NCBI GenBank assembly: GCA_022865305.1
Contig: JALHSP010000026.1
Location: 234,808 to 298,807 of the forward strand
Length of the DNA stretch: 64,000 bases
Source: Bacteroidales bacterium
GTDB taxonomy: Bacteria > Bacteroidota > Bacteroidia > Bacteroidales > VadinHA17
Reading direction: 5' to 3'
A model generated the notes under the pieces. That model made no database searches. It saw nothing but the letters and a program-made list of their open reading frames with translations, and was not told where the DNA came from. Every line of letters starts with the position of its first letter. Positions within the stretch are counted from its first letter, which is position 1. Of the stretch, positions 63,904 to 64,000 are shown piece after piece. The translations under genes were made by a program, and so were the position numbers.

Positions 63904-64000
63904 CTAGATTTTTTGATGCGCAGGGGGATTTTTCGCAACAAAAACCATCACTCAGTAATAAAAGGCCAAGATCCGGTTAATATCTCAGCCCATTTTGTTA
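63885..64000. repeat. 12-bp direct repeat at the damaged 5' end of the FISUMP gene
   Basis: CCCATTTTGTTA occurs at 63885-63896 and again at the window end (63989-64000). The first copy lies inside the readable FISUMP frame, the second about 100 bases upstream of it. The sequence between them breaks the frame with stops. This could mark an insertion, a deletion or a recombination point; the copy at the window edge prevents a firmer reading. Confidence 0.4.

Noticed and set aside
1..64000. CRISPR arrays, rRNA genes, transposases, integrases or phage genes.
   Set aside because: No regular repeat-spacer pattern, rRNA sequence or recombinase-like motif was found by eye.

Overview
The window looks like chromosomal DNA from a member of the Bacteroidota, probably an uncultured Bacteroidales/Marinilabiliales relative. 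The signs are an ECF sigma/FecR pair with a DUF4974-like tail, carboxypeptidase-D-regulatory-like outer-layer proteins, a DUF2723 membrane protein, a FISUMP domain, moderately AT-rich DNA, almost no Shine-Dalgarno sequences, and promoter candidates of the TTTG / TAnnTTTG type. No rRNA, CRISPR array, transposase or phage gene was seen. SusC/SusD genes are absent even though there is a carbohydrate cluster.

Layout. 1-8.7 kb: a tRNA-Leu end, a tandem repeat, a DUF1080 lipoprotein, dxs, an OmpA-like lipoprotein, then a four-gene operon in which an ECF sigma factor and its FecR anti-sigma factor sit between two related carboxypeptidase-regulatory-like proteins. 8.9-14.8 kb: a radical SAM/SPASM enzyme and two tandem penicillin-acylase paralogues. 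14.8-19.1 kb: a translation block on the minus strand (rplM-rpsI-rpsB-tsf, terminator, pyrH, frr). 19.2-26.5 kb: guanine deaminase plus 3-methyladenine glycosylase, a large DUF2723 protein, a polysaccharide deacetylase, purD and a membrane protein. 26.5-34.9 kb (minus): an S9 peptidase, a flippase-like membrane protein, an ABCG-like transporter with TerB-like and FHA-like regions, a lipoprotein and a small secreted protein. 35-46.6 kb: glycan degradation (GH2, GH39, GH43, and an exo-beta-D-glucosaminidase-type GH2), with a GMP-synthase ATP-PPase-only protein and an aldo/keto reductase. 46.8-50.6 kb: a sugar/polyol locus (APC permease, lyxose isomerase remnant, PfkB kinase, mannitol-phosphate dehydrogenase-like) in which two adjacent genes each appear to have lost a large internal segment.

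50.7-62.8 kb is the most unusual part. It holds a CotH-like protein, a TIR-TM-TolB-like-TPR protein under a near-consensus promoter, a 67-residue four-cysteine peptide next to a B12-type radical SAM enzyme, a phosphatase with tandem RyR-like repeats in front of a SpoIIE/PP2C domain, a natural SiaB-SiaC fusion, and a second TerB/FHA-like/ABCG transporter. I read this as a possible peptide-modification and partner-switching signalling locus, with TIR as a possible effector or sensor. That reading is inference. The window ends in a 5'-damaged FISUMP gene.

Functional calls come from reading motifs by eye, with no database search. Residue positions counted by hand are approximate.
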